From Acridotheres tristis (Eukaryota > Chordata > Aves > Passeriformes > Sturnidae), in contig CM072895.1 in the NCBI GenBank assembly GCA_037013685.1, positions 8,158,463 to 8,222,462 of the forward strand: a DNA stretch of 64,000 nucleotides, written 5' to 3'. Position 1 is the stretch's first letter. The number at the start of each line of letters is the position of its first letter. The position numbers were made by a program, and so were the translations under genes. The notes beneath the pieces were generated by a model, which was not told the origin of the DNA, did not search any database, and was given only the letters and a program-made list of their open reading frames with translations. Below, in pieces: positions 24,401 through 37,252 of the stretch.

Positions 24401-25619
24401 TGGCAGCTGGGAGTGAGTGGGATCCTGGAGGATGAAAGGAAAGAAAATAACTCTGTTTTGGGGGGTTTTGTGCAGCCCAGCACCTCTGAGCCTGAGGGGC
24501 ACTGAATTGAAGTGAGGGTGCTTGATCCAACTCTTTAGTGGGGGAGTTGCCCTGCTGGTGAGAGCCCTGAGCTTGTCCTCTCCCCTTGCTGCCAATCCCA
24601 CCCCTGGAGTTATCAGAACACCTTGGGTGACCTCTCTGAAATGCTGTGTCTCGTGCAAACTGCATAAGAGAACTTCTAATCTTTCAATTAAAAAGCCAAC
24701 TATAGAAGAGGCTGTCTCAGCTGCTCTGCCTTGATAAGAAGGGAAAGCTTTACAACTTGCTGTCAAGTCATAACTCCTTTGTGCACACACAGGTCTGCTC
24801 TGCCAAAAGCAGGCAGAAATGCAGCAAGAAAACCTCCCATCAGTTTCATCTCTTTATTGAAAACCATCTTGTCTGACAGTGAGTCTTTTGAAGATAGATG
24901 TTTTCCACCTGTAGAACTCACCTAGGACTGTCAGCATCCCATCCCTGTTGCCTGAGGACTTTCCTGCATTCCCTCATTGACTCTTGCAGTCTGAGATTCC
25001 CTCTCTGCTTCTGCCTAATGAAATATGAAAAATAAAATAAAAACCAGGCCTTAAGAGCACAGGTCTGGCTGTTAATCACAAACATATTGGTGCTTAGGCA
25101 TCAACAGCTTAATCATCCACTATTTATCCACTGCTGGGAGAACACAGTGTTTAAGTTGATGGCAACAGAAGAATTCCTTCAAGTGTTTCTCCACTTGTGA
25201 ACATTTAGGATGAAGGGAAGTAACTACCTTAGGCTACAATAAAAAAACTTGCCTTGGACTCGTGGGTTACTGATCAGGAATTTCTATTATTTGAACAATG
25301 CTTCTAATCAGCTGAAATAGCAAGTGCTGTGTCAGAGGATTATTCTAGGAAATGAGTATTACGTTTGATTATAACATTGATTTCACACTTATTAAATCCT
25401 AGCCAAAGAAGGTGTTAAAGAATATTATTTCTGCCCAAAAGTGTTTTGTTACAGGCAGCATTTGTGCTTGCTAAGCCTTCTCTTAAGCTGGTGGTTATCC
25501 ATTAAGAACTGTGCTCATTGCCTGAAGGGAGGACACTGGTATGTTTTGCTGAAAAAAGGGAAGCCCAGACATTTTAAACAGCTTTTCTGTGCTTCCTCGA
25601 GGTGCTTGTGCAGAGCCAC
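21492..25619. other. unique non-coding sequence, no gene seen
   Basis: 22600-23280 and 24200-24800 are GC-richer and carry long-looking minus-strand frames (176 aa at 22737-23267, 194 aa at 24206-24790). Both lack domains, have competing frames, and are not bounded by credible splice or promoter signals. 25000-25440 is AT-rich. No transposon was recognised apart from the T/G-rich tract listed separately. Confidence 0.55.
21827..21881. repeat. T-rich (GTTTT)n-like low-complexity tract
   Basis: About 55 bp of T-runs interrupted by single G, read as (CAAAA)n-like on the other strand. This could be the degraded A-rich tail of a minus-strand retroposon, but no element body was recognised beside it. 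Confidence 0.85.
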
Positions 25620-26050
25620 ACAGAATCATAGATCACTTAAGTTGGGAAAGATCTTTAACTGCTAACTCAGCACTGCCAAGTCTATCACTAAACCACAACC
25701 TTAGCACCACATTTACATATTTCTTAAATCTCTCCAGTGATGGTGACTCCACCACTTTGCTGAGTAGCCTGTTCCAAAGCTTGACAATCCTTTCACTGAA
25801 GATATTTTCCTGTTACCCAGCCTAAACCTTCCTTGGCACAACTTGAGGCCATCTCCTCTTGTCCTTTTACTTGTCACTCGAGAGAGGACACTGAGCCCCA
25901 CTTTTCAGGGAGGTGCAGAGAGTGACAAGCTGAAAAGGAGAGTGCCTGAGCCTCTCCTTTTCCAGGCTGAGCACCCCCAGCTCCCTCAGCTGCTCCTCAC
26001 AGGATGTGTGCTCCACACCTCACTGGCTTTGTTGCTCTCCATGTGCACAT
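25620..26050 (-). mobile_element. CR1 LINE, 3' fragment of about 430 bp (minus strand)
   Basis: Read on the plus strand, this is the reverse complement of the avian CR1 3' region. AGAATCATAGATCACTTAAG starts at 25622 (the CR1 terminus). It is followed by recognisable blocks: AACTCAGCACTGCCAAGTCT, GGTGACTCCACCACTTTGCT, AGCCTGTTCCAAAGCTTGAC, GGCACAACTTGAGGCCATCT, CCTCTTGTCC, and finally CCCCCAGCTCCCTCAGCTGC and CTCCTCACAGGA. This covers the end of ORF2 plus the 3' UTR, with the 5' end truncated near 26050. The ATG frames here (for example 25843-26109 plus) are antisense to the element and not genes. It is diverged and inactive. Confidence 0.93.
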
Positions 26051-26564
26051 CTGCCTGTGATGGAGATGGTGCTCCTGCCTGCCCAGTGACAAGAGACACA
26101 TTAATTTAATTTTTTTTTTCCAGTGGTTTGGAGCTTTGAAAAAAATCTGTAATTATTTACTGGGAGAGTTTGGCCTTTTGATGTGTTTGAGTCTGGAGGC
26201 CTAAGTCAGGGTCAGGGGATGGGAGGGGAAGTGTGCTCCCAAAGGAACAGGGAAAAGAAATTAGCAACCACAGGTCAAATAAGCAACTACGCACTGTTTC
26301 TTTGATATTATTTGTACAAATGTAGTATAGTTAATATTGAGGTTATTTATTTGTGTGTCTGCTTTTTAGCACTCCTGTGAATGTCACTTGGCACCTTCTA
26401 ATTCCCTGTATCACCAAACCTGTGAAATCTCGGACACTAAGAGGTTAACTAGCTCCTTCCTATCCACCAGCTAAAGGCTGTGTGTTGCAAAAAAGGGACA
26501 CCAGGAACCTGGAATGTGGTGGTCTCTTTCTGAGTCAGCTAATCAATAAGCATTAATCTATTAT

Positions 26565-26625
26565 GCCAATTAAATGCTTAGAAAAGGTGAAGCACTATGT
26601 AAGTGCCAGGTGTTGTGGGAAGCCT
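26565..26625 (+). mobile_element. possible MIR/L3-type SINE 3' tail
   Basis: The segment AATTAAATGCTTAGAAAAGG, then TGAAGCACTATGTAAGTGCC and AGGTGTTGT, resembles the shared 3' tail of ancient core-SINEs (GGCGCTATATAAGTGC, then AGGTATTATT). No clear SINE body lies upstream. The call rests on a short similarity and is weak. Confidence 0.35.
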
Positions 26626-28032
26626 GGGGTCACTGCAATGCCAAAGGTGCTGTCTGATGGATGGGAGATTAAACAGAAGTCTCCACTACAACTGCTCATT
26701 AATGATTCTGTAGCATTTTTCATGACAGAAATCTTCCCTGGGAATTAAAGGTGAACTGATCAAAATCTGAATTTTTTTTTACCTTCTGGTCAGTTAAAAT
26801 TGGATGCAATGCTGAAAAGCAGTATGAGCTAAGAAAAACACTAACCTGAAGGTAACAGATGGTAAAAGAATAATGATGGATCCAGTCAACAATAATTTCC
26901 TGTCCTATAATTTTTCTGGCTGGGGCGCTGCACTGCATGCTGAAAGGCTGAGCTAATTTCCGGGCTGTACCGTGGGCTTTCTGTATGATGAGATCAGATC
27001 ATGTAGGCCCACACGCCTCATTTGGGATGTCTGGATTGATTCCCCTGGGAAGGTTTTGAGTTGCTTGTTCTTCCAGCACTTGCAGTGACTGTGCTTGGGG
27101 CTGGAGCTGGTCCCCAGGACTCGCAGAGAATACACAGCTCCGTGTGCCAGCAGCCAGCTCAGCAGGGCTGAGCAGCACCCAAGTGCTCTGGAGGTTGGAT
27201 CCTGTGTGATTTGGCCATCACAGAGAGGGGAGCCTGAGCCAAATCCCCCTCTAGGTCTAACCTAGTCCTTAGCCAGAGAGGGATACTTCCAACCAAAGCA
27301 GTGCTGAGCCCCTGCAAGTGAAGTCATGCAGAGCTAATGCTCCTTGCAGGCTGGAGAAGGAATGAAAAGCCCACCTCCTCTGCAGCTGCAGAATATGGCC
27401 AAGCTCATTAACATTTATTAGGTAATGATGAGCTGTGCTATTGAAAGGCCTGTAAATAAGCAAACCATCTACAGATGGCTGCTTAATAGGCTCTGCCTCC
27501 AGGTTGTAGTACCTGACCCCTCGCACAGATGTTGCTTTCCTCCGGCAGCTGTGAGTGCAGGAAACCTTCCCTCCTTGCTCCAGCTCCATTTCAGCTTCTG
27601 GAATCCCGTGTGCTCCCTCCCCAGCCCTGCTCAACCCTGTTCCCAAGGTATTCTGCTTTCCCAGTTGGCTGTGTGGAGGAGCAGGCTGTGGTGCCTGTCA
27701 TCCTTTGTGTGTGCTTTGTCTTTGTGCCAGCTCGCATCCCGAGGAGCTGCAAAGTGGCACCCGAGCTCCCTGTCTCACAGCAGGCATGTTTTGCATTTAC
27801 TGACACATGGGGAGTGACTGACTAATACTAACATGAAAACAATTCTGACAGAACAAGGGCTTGATGCAGGGGGGGAAAGAAAAAAAAAATATATCCAGGA
27901 AACAGAGCGTGTTCAGCATATGCTATTGCCTTCACCAGTTCAATAAATATTTATTGTATTTCTTATAATTGAGTTTCTCCACGGTAAACCTAAGTAGGAG
28001 AGGGTGTAAGAAGTTTAGGCAGATGGCCTTTA

Positions 28033-28058
28033 GAAAAAAAAAAAAAGAAAAAAAAAAA
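28033..28058. repeat. poly-A low-complexity tract
   Basis: Two A-runs of about 13 and 11 separated by one G. No retrocopy was recognised upstream. Confidence 0.85.
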
Positions 28059-31000
28059 GATTTCCTAACCAACACACAGGCAGAGGTTCTTACAATATAA
28101 ATGAGAAAATATTCCAAAAGAAATTTTTCCCAGGAGTGAAGAGAAAGGGAGGGAGAAAAACAGCAATAGAAAAAGCAGAGGAAATGCAACCCTCCAGCCT
28201 TCTCTCTGCCTTGGTTTGGGACTTGAGGTGTGCATGTACGTGGGAGTCTTCATCCAGCAAATCTTGATATCAGATGAAGCCTTTCATCACCAGAGCTTTT
28301 AAACACTTATAAAAAAATAAATCTGTAGTTAGGAAAAGGCAGCAACCAGGGTCATAGTAGTAAACAGTCTGAATCCATTAAAGATGAGATGGTAGAAAAA
28401 CTACTTGATCTGGTGGGAATAAATCTGAAAATCCATAGGTCTCATGTTGGCTCGTTGGATAGCTTTTCCCTGGTCACCTCTCCTGCTGACTCTTGGATGT
28501 GTGTTTTTCTTTATTTTTTGGTCTTCCCATTCTGCTTGCCTTGGTTGAGCTGTTAAAGCCTTGGATTTAACGAGAATGTTCAGGCTGTTTGGAATTTGTC
28601 ATTTTTAATGCTACTTTTTGGCAGAAGCATCCATGTTCTGTGACATTTCCCTTTAATTTAGAGCCACTTTGGAGCATCTGTAAATGGTCATGAGATAGGA
28701 ATTTTAATTGTTTTAATTATATTTCTATCTTCCCCAGCCCCCTCTCTCCAATGGACCTTTTTTACATTGCATCAGGGAGAATTTTCTTCCCCCCAATACA
28801 TTTTTCAGATACTGACATCTGGAGACATTCATCAAAGAATAACTTCTACTAGAAACCAAAAATCCATTAATGAAGCTGGAACTATTTGCATAGTAGAAAT
28901 TATACTTAATAACCTTTAAGGGGAGAACTCCTGTGATTGATGTAGAATACAATTATAGTTAATGGTCAGGGTGCAGGGGTGTTCAAGCCTGTTGTTTTCC
29001 ATATCTGCTCTCCATCTGTGGCACGCTGGGGCCAGGGCCCCTTTGCAGGGCAGGGGAACTGGAGGAGGGGGCTGTTCCCAGTGACCCCACTGAAGGGCAT
29101 CCTCTGGGGTGCACATTCCACCTCAAAGCTCTCCCAGTGAGGGGGAAAGGCACTGGAGGTGCAGCAGAGGGCTGGGCTGGTTTGCACCAGCTGTGCTGTT
29201 CACCAGGGCCTGGGTGTGGGGATACAAAGCCTTTCTTTAGGGTCTGTTGGGGAAAAAAAGCTGTCAGTAAGGACTGCTGTGCTAGGAAAGGACAAAAGTG
29301 TAAGGTTTGCTTCAGATGTGAGGGTCTAAAACCAGCTGCTTTTGCCTCCCTCTATGTGTAGGATGCAGGGAAACCCCAGGAGGAAAATGCTGCCTTAGTG
29401 GCCATGGATATGGGAGGCTTCTTGGAAAGGTCAAGTGCTCTGTGTGTTCTGCAAAGATGGGCTAATAGAGCTGGCAGACAGAGAGCCCAGGAGGCCCCTG
29501 GGAGCAGGGACATGGGAAGGTGACATGGATGCTGAGGGTGCCCAGAGGGAGCCAGGGCTGGCTCTGTGAAAAGGAGGGATTTTGCACCAGCGTGGAGGAG
29601 GTGGCTGGGAAAGGGATTTGTGTGCTCTCCTCCTGCCCTGAGCCTCACAAAGGAGCTTGGCCTGCTCCCCTTCAGCCGTGCTGCTGCCCCATCCCACCTG
29701 GGGAAGGGCAGCATCCAGCACGGAGCCAGGTGACAAGGGGATAACTGGGAAAGTCTCCAGTAGCACTGGTGTGCCCGTGTGACCAAGTGAGCAGCTTGCA
29801 CTCCGCATTTGTGGTAGATTTTGATCTTTTGTGATGAAGTCGGCGATATTTCTGCAATTTGGAGTTTATTGCATCCAGTGCACGGTGTCAGTGCTGGGGC
29901 TGTTGTTCCCATATCCAAGCAGGGTTAGTGCTCAGGTCTCTCAGTCCTTTAGAGACCTATCTCAGGACATCTAATTATGCTGCTACCGAGCCGCCCCTTT
30001 GCAATCTCTACTCTTCCTGCCCTTCAGTACTGCTCGTTGTGTTTTCATTTTCCAGCACTTGGGTCCTGGCCTTTGGCCAGAGAAACAAAAAAAATTGAAT
30101 TTGAATTCAACATAAAAGTAAAGGTGTAGTGTTATCTCCTGTGTTCGGGGTGAAGGCAAAGGGCTGAGCTCTGGGGAAGCAGATGGATATTTCAGAGTCT
30201 GTGTGTACTAGGAGCAAAACAGAACGTGCAGAAAAACAAGCCTGTATAGAGGAATCTGATTTAGGGGACCTCCTCTCCTGTTTGGTACAGCTGGCCACTC
30301 AACCAACTCCATTCCTGCCTAAGAAATATCAAATCCTTTTTTAAAATGTGCAAAGTGGGAAGCAAGCCATGAGGGTGGGTGTGCTCTGTGAGCAGCACTG
30401 AAGAGCAAATTCTTCCCTCTGTCCCCTCAGCCCTAGAAGGGAGCAGGGACATCTGTGCTCCATTGCCTGCCCGTGCTGGATCCTGCTTGGTCCGGGGCAC
30501 AGTCCTGCCCAGGCAGCTGTGAGGCCCCACAGTTGCAGCAAATGTGCTGCATATGGGGATGCTGCAGTTCTATATTCCTCTAAGGATCTTCGGATTACAG
30601 AGTTTGTTTTTCTGTTTTTAAAGGGATCAAAGTTTCTAAGCTGATTTTCCATTCAGATGTCTAACTGATAGCAGTGACAGTAGAGGAAATCAAAGGAGGG
30701 AATTATTGTCTGTGCATCTCGGTTAGTCATTCTCATGGCTGCCTTTATCTGCCAGAACATTTCTGTTCCTTAAAGCCACACTTAACATAAACATAAAACC
30801 TTTTTGGCAGGTGGGCTCTGTGCTGCTACTTGGATTTTTGGATTTCTCTGTGACAGATGGAGTCTTTGTCCCTTTCAGATCTGGGGCTTTGCACTTACAT
30901 TCTGTTTTCAGCTGCTTCTTTATTTATTACTCATCAAAGGGAAACAGCATAAAGGAGGCAGTGGAAAAAAAGAATATTTAGTATTTTTCGAGGGGAAAAA

Positions 31001-32119
31001 AATACATTAAGACCTTCCATCAATACTTCATGAGTTTAGGGCAGTATTAGTATGTTTTTTTTAAGCTGATTTCCTTGAACCAAAGTATGATTCACTATCA
31101 CAGGTAGGCTTGCCGTTTAGAGCTGCAGCATTCTGTGCACTGAAGAATTTGTCCTGAGAAACTATTTGTAATGATAGAGGAAAATAGCTTTGCATCCTCA
31201 TAGATGGTGACCACCATATTTAAAATTTTAGCTCTGCCTATCCTTATCTATCCATAATACAAGCTGATAAGCTGTTCTGGCACAGATTTGCCCAAGCTGA
31301 AGAGTGTTTCAAAGAGAAAGGGCTCCTTGCTGTACAGTCTGTTTGCCAGTGCCTGCTCTTTAGTCATGCCCATAATTGAACTGTGAGCACTCTCTGTGCT
31401 GGTCTTGCCAACCTGAGATGAATGCAAGGCCTGGAGGGGCCACTTGACATCCAGACTCTTCATAACTATGGAAATTCAGACTTGACATTTAGGGCATGGC
31501 CTGGGCTTCTGTGGGAGGCAGCTGCCAAGAGCCAGGCGATGCCTGTAGCTCTGGCTGAATCAAAAGGTGTGAAAAAGGCAGGGCACAGATCCTCCTTCTG
31601 CTCTCCCTCCCTCCCTCTCTGTTTCAGACCAAATTTCATATTCCAGACATCCCTGCACCTGGTGCCTCCACAGTGTGAGTGGGAGTTCAGTGAGGACATT
31701 GCAGAGCAGCCTTGTCCAGGAGGCAGAGCCAGCCCAGCTTGGACAGGAGAGCAGCCCCTCCTGTCCTGGGCACCTGCTGTGCTGTTTTCATCAGCCACCC
31801 CCACAGAAAATAAACACTGCTTCGGTTGCTGGCCAGGGCAGCCAGATCTCCCTGGGAAAGCAAATCAGCTCACCTGCTGAAAGCTGATGGGAGGTAGGGA
31901 ACAAGATGCTGAAATCAAGATCCTATTCAAAACTGAGCCTGTGAATGATTATTCTTTGTCTTACCACTCCTTGAAGATGTTTAGAGGACGTTAATGACTT
32001 GTCTTTCACTCAGAGAGATCCCAGAGCAAATTGTACATTGCACACAGTGTGACAAACCTATTCTGCAGTCAAAGGCATGCCTGGGCCAGTCTGAGGCGTG
32101 TTTCATTTGTACTGCAGTG

Positions 32120-32132
32120 CCATTAGGTGGCA
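32120..32132 (+). promoter_or_regulatory. candidate CTCF-like binding site
   Basis: CCATTAGGTGGCA fits 12 of 13 positions of the core CTCF consensus CCASYAGRKGGCR; only the fourth base differs. It sits in a stretch (about 31990-32170) with no transposon signature that could be conserved non-coding DNA. A single core match in 64 kb is not strong evidence of binding. Confidence 0.3.
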
Positions 32133-32953
32133 TGAAAAATAATAATTTGTCAAGCTCCCACTTTAGCACTGTGCTTGAGCTAACCCATGAGCTTGGGACA
32201 GCTGCTGGCCTTTCCCTGTTCAGCTGGGGCTGGAGGTCTGTGCAGAGCTCAGGGGCCCCCACAGCCAGGGGCAGAGTCTGTGCCAGGGAAAATTAAGTCT
32301 GGATTTGTGATGCTGGGGTGCAGCTATCTAAGGGGCAGCTGTTCCACCCAATGCTGAGAGGCAGCTATCTCCAGGGAAAATGTGTTTGCTTTTAACCAAA
32401 CTGCTTAGGATTAGTGGCAAATAAGTTGAAATTTGGTGGACATTAGCAAAGATAAATTAGAATTGCTCAGCAGTTGTTCTCCAGAGTTAGATTCTTCCTG
32501 GAAATAACTGATTAAGGCTTTGGTCTTGAGTTTTCTCTAAAATCCTGTTGTGTCTTCTCTCCCATTTCACTTCCAATCTGATCAGAAGAGTGGGCTGTGA
32601 AGTGATGCTGGTGAAGAGAACCAGCAGCAGCGTTTTTCCTGAGTGCAAGTTTGAATTTCATTGACTGTCTCCAGTTGTGAAACTGATCCAGCCAGAGGGC
32701 CCAGCCTAGGAGCTCTGGTGGGATCACAGGCAGAGACCATGAGAGGAACAAGTGGATTGAGTATTAAAAGTTTCCTCAAGACAAATCTCACTACCACAGA
32801 TAACTGAACAGGTCTTCTCTGTGCACACTGCAGTTTGGTGAACTCAAGAGACACACTTTAACGTGCTTCATTTTACTGCCAATTAACTTTAATACATTTT
32901 TTCTTGAGCTCTTGAGAATGGAACCCATGCCAGATTGGTTGCCTTAATTTCTT

Positions 32954-32974
32954 AAAAAAAAAAAAAAAAAAAAA
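32954..32974. repeat. poly-A tract (21 A)
   Basis: An uninterrupted run of 21 A, followed by GAGAGAAAAA. No AATAAA signal or gene-like sequence lies immediately upstream, so a processed pseudogene is not supported. Confidence 0.9.
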
Positions 32975-35900
32975 GAGAGAAAAAATGTGAGATTCACACT
33001 GATTGCACCAAATTCTTTAAAATAAGAGCATTCAAGTGAACTATTAAATGTTCACCTCTATGGAAATAAGGCTCTATGTGCAAAGTGGAGAGCCTGACAA
33101 ATGATTATTACTTTCTCTGCAATGTAATTGCCTTGAAGTAACTAAGGAAAAAAAAATCCAAAACCCTCTCACTTTGTCATTCATTTGGAATGGTCCAATG
33201 AGTAATATTAACTGGTCCTACCAGAAAAACACATTTTGGGGGCAAGCCACTGACATTCCATTTTGCATTGAGACTAGGAGGCATTAGATATGACTGCAGT
33301 TCTTTTTGTCCAAAGAAGCATAAACTCATTTTGGAGTGAAAAGAATGGAAGGAAATTCTGTTAATTTCTTCCAAATCTGGAAGGATTTCTGTGGAGTTCT
33401 GTGGAGTTGGCCTAAGTGATGCCATTTCCCACAGACACTCCATTTAATAGAAGTGAATAGTTTGCATACAGCATTTTCTTTTTCTTGGTCCCCCCAATTT
33501 TCAAGACACAGGGATGCCCATTTGCTCAGAGCTTTGACAGCAGCACTGCACTTCTGTGGGCATGGGAGACTCAGACATAAGGGAATAAGCTGAATAAAAA
33601 CAAGAAACTAGGTGCTGCAGATCCAGAGTTTCTTAGGGATGCAGTTAAAATAGAAACCTGTTGAGCTTGGATTCTTCCAACATGTGAACCTTGAAGTATA
33701 AGCTGAGCAGTATTGCAGCCTGGGAGTACAAGTGTGGCAAAACACTGAGCATAAGCAAGGTGGAAACTGGAGAACCAGCAGCAGAAGTGTCCCTTGTCTT
33801 TGACTGAAGTTGTTTTGCCAGCAAAAAGTTATTCTTATTGCTTTGTATCTCTTTAACCTGGCAATAAAGTCTCCCATCTAACAAGAACACTTATTATTAC
33901 TGCCTGATCACCTAAAATTGCTGTGCAACAGGAGAACACCTAATAGCCAGAGCGTTATCCCCATGGAAGGAAATGATCCATTAGCAAAATGCTATAAACT
34001 GGCAGGCAGGAGGGCAGCTAAGCATTTTGACCCTATTAGCCTGGAGATAGCAAACCTAGTAATCCTAAATGTGATTGCCTCAGAGATAAGTTTAATTACT
34101 GAAAATGCTAGACCTGCAGAAAGCCTGCAAAAATCTGTCTTTCTTTGGGAGCAAAAGGAAGCAATGAGTTAGTCTAGCAGCTAGAAAAGGGGACAAAGAG
34201 CCCAATAGTTAGTCCATTTCATCCTTATGTAATGCTAACACATTAAATATACCAACTCTCTCCAAGGGGTTATGGGATGCCCTCTTGAATAAGTTATTTC
34301 TGCTGCATTTTGCTTTCCTTTTTCCTCTTTCATCTGAGTGAGGCCCTCACTTCTGAATCTGTGAGATATGTTGTGTTCCATCCTTCCAGTTGGAGGGTGC
34401 AGAGAAAGTGTGGTCACAGAGCCAAGGGCCAGGAAAGTGAATTCCATGAGCAAGACTCCACAGTGCTATTAATTGTGGCTGTGACAGGAGATCATGGAAG
34501 TTACGTTGTGTGAGGTGGGAAACTTCTCAGAAATCAAGGTATTATCCTTCAGAAAGTTTTAGCACCAAGCATAATAGCTATTAATTTAATCAAGCATCCA
34601 AGTTGGGATGTGAGATATGATATGGGTGCTTTGTGACATTCCTTTGACAGCTGATCCTTCTGGGAATGAAGGCCAAGGAAAGCAATTCATGCTGCAGCTG
34701 GGGTCTGGAGGCAGTAGTTTTGAGGGACAGGCAGTTTGCTGCCCAAGTCTTGTGTCCTCAGATCTGGTTCAATGCTTCAGGGGCAGTGAAGGGTAGTTCA
34801 ACCATTTGACTATACAAATGATAAATAACTATGCCTATAGCCAGTTGTAGACATACAGAATGTTTTTTTCACAGCAGTCTCTCTTTCTGTGAATGCAGAA
34901 GTAGTAGTATTCCAGCTTATCATTAATTTAGGTCCTTGCTGACGGCAGTGTACTGATAGCTGATGGCTACTTTAAATAAAAAGTTATTTACATTGCTTGT
35001 TATAGAAAATTCCATTATCAACACCTGAGAGAAATGCCAGGAAAGCCAAAAGCTTAGTTAGGTGGCAGTCTGAGCAGAGATACATCTTGTATTTATGGTG
35101 ACAATTGACAATTTATGGTGACCTTTGGCATGACTGCCTGATTTTAGCCTGTGGCTGATTAAGTAGAATAGTCAAAGTTATCAGTGAAGCTTTAATAATC
35201 TCCACCATGTCTCCAAAGAGAAGTGTCATTCCAGGAACATAGCCATGGACAGAGGTAGAAAGAAACTGTTGGCATCAAGTGGAGCTGAATTTAAGGTAGT
35301 GATTCCTGCCTCTTTTTCTCATCTTTCTCAGGGATAAAATTAACACCTAAAATTCAGAAGTCAGGTGCATCAAATAATGTCCTGTTCAGTGCCAGTTGTG
35401 CTTTGGGAAACAATAATCTCTTTCCTGGAAGGGCTTGGCACGTTCTGTGTGGGCCCCATGTGTTCACCTGCTGGTATGAAGAGAGATGGATATATCAGCT
35501 TTCTGAGAGTACCTGTTGTGTGAAATGGTGAGAGCCCCGAGTGCAGAGGTTTGTATCTATTATGGTATGTCAGAGTGCCAATCCAGGGAAGCAACTCAGC
35601 AGAAGTTCCATAGATGTGTCCTCAGAGCCTTTTTAATTTAATGCTTAAAACTTTTCCAGCTAATCCAAGGGAAGCAAAGCACAAGTTGAATCTACAGGTG
35701 GGGACTCAGGCAGCCCAAGCCAGGAAAAGAGAACGTTCCCTCCCTGGGGGAAGATGTAGGGAGATCCTGAAGCCACCTCTCCAGTCTCAGGAGCTGGAAA
35801 CAAAGCCAGCTCTCCTGTTTGGCTGAAAGCCACCGAGGACCTTTGTTATTGCAAACGTGATCAGATGGGCAGGAAAAGTTAAACTCCAGAGTACTGTTGT

Positions 35901-37229
35901 GCATGTGATCTGACCCAAATGGTTTGCAAAACAGTCTGTATGACTGAGGAGAAATAATTGTGCTCTTTAGCAGCTCAATAGCAGAGTATATCAATCATGT
36001 GGAAAAGCCCCCTACCCTGCCCACTAATTGAAACAGGAGTTGATTAGCAGCGGGCACAGCACCCGCTGTCGTGGCAGGGAAACTGGTTGTTAAGGAATCA
36101 CTTGGAAAGGACTGGCATTGCTGATGAGCTGAAGGAAGAGCCATGCCCTGATGTCACTGCAGGAGAGGGACTAATGAACTGAGACCGAAAGGGGTGACCC
36201 CCACTGCTGCTGGAGAGGCAGCAGCCTCCACCACTGGTTTGCTTCCCCCTTTCCAGGTTTGGAGTGCTCTTGCATGAGGCTACTTGGGAAAAGCCTCCAG
36301 CAAGTCTGAGACTTCAAAAGACCAGATGTGAGAATTTTGTTTTAATGCACTGACACTAAGCTCAGGGTCATTGGTAATATCTTGAAGAAATAACAAGTGA
36401 TTGTGTAAATATGTGTCCCCCAGCCGTTTGCTTCTGTTAGACAGTGCTGGGTATTTTATCACAGATTAATCATGCATTCTGACAGTAGCTGGAGTGGCAT
36501 TTTCTGCTAAACTTATCCCCTTAATTAAATGTAGATGCTCCATCTTCAGGCTGACAGTCTCAGGACACCTGTTTAATTTTTTAATTGGGGCCAGTGCTTT
36601 GCCTGTTCGTTGTGCTTTTTCCTTTTTGCATCTCCTCGTCCCCACACATGCTCACAAAACGTACCAGGCAGAGCTACAGCTATTGAACAGGACAGGCTGG
36701 GCTGACAGCTAAGGTCGCTCCAGCAAAGAACCAGAGTGCTCCTGTGCTTGAACTGAGAGTGCTGCTGTGTCTGTTAAATGCAGATTGACAGAAGTGTCCA
36801 AGGGACAACCTTTCTTTTCCATAGGAAGCATTTAATTACTGCTTTGCATTCTGTGGAAATGCTCACAAGTTTCTGCACTCAGATCTCCCTGACTCATGAT
36901 GTGTCTGATCACAATTTTCTTTCTCTTCCATCCAGCCTGCCTGAAATGTGTTTGAGAGAGATTTTTGTGAGGGATTTGGAGAATTAAAATGGCCTTTTTG
37001 ATCCTCTTAGAATACCAAAACAACGAGTGGGTGAGCTGCTCTTTTCTTGTGAGAATCTAGATGTATGTGCCTTTGCTCTGTGCCATTTCAAAAGGCTGGT
37101 TTGGAAATATTGTCTTGTTTAGTGATTATGTTCTGAAGTGTTTTATGCCTCATTCCTCCAAATGGAGGATTTGGCATTTTCTTTGCTTTTCTTTGGATTC
37201 ATAGAGCTTTTCTGAAGTCTAGAAAGATA

Positions 37230-37252
37230 TCTATATATGTGTGTGTGTGTAT
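37230..37252. repeat. (TA)n(TG)n dinucleotide microsatellite
   Basis: CTATATATGTGTGTGTGTGT-type short dinucleotide run, about 23 bp, lying about 80 bp upstream of a CR1 tail. Confidence 0.85.

Noticed and set aside
24206..24790. 194-codon minus-strand frame, the longest in the window
   Set aside because: It has no recognisable domain, other frames are open in the same GC-richer stretch on both strands, and composition resembles non-coding flanks.
26430..26475. Reversed MIR core near AAGAGGTTAACTAGC
   Set aside because: The resemblance to AGAGAGGTTAAGTAACTTGCC is short and not supported by flanking blocks.
29352..29918. 188-codon minus-strand frame
   Set aside because: It is Pro/Ser/Leu/His-rich translation of GC-richer DNA with another 125-codon frame open on the same strand and a plus-strand frame opposite. 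No homology is recognised.
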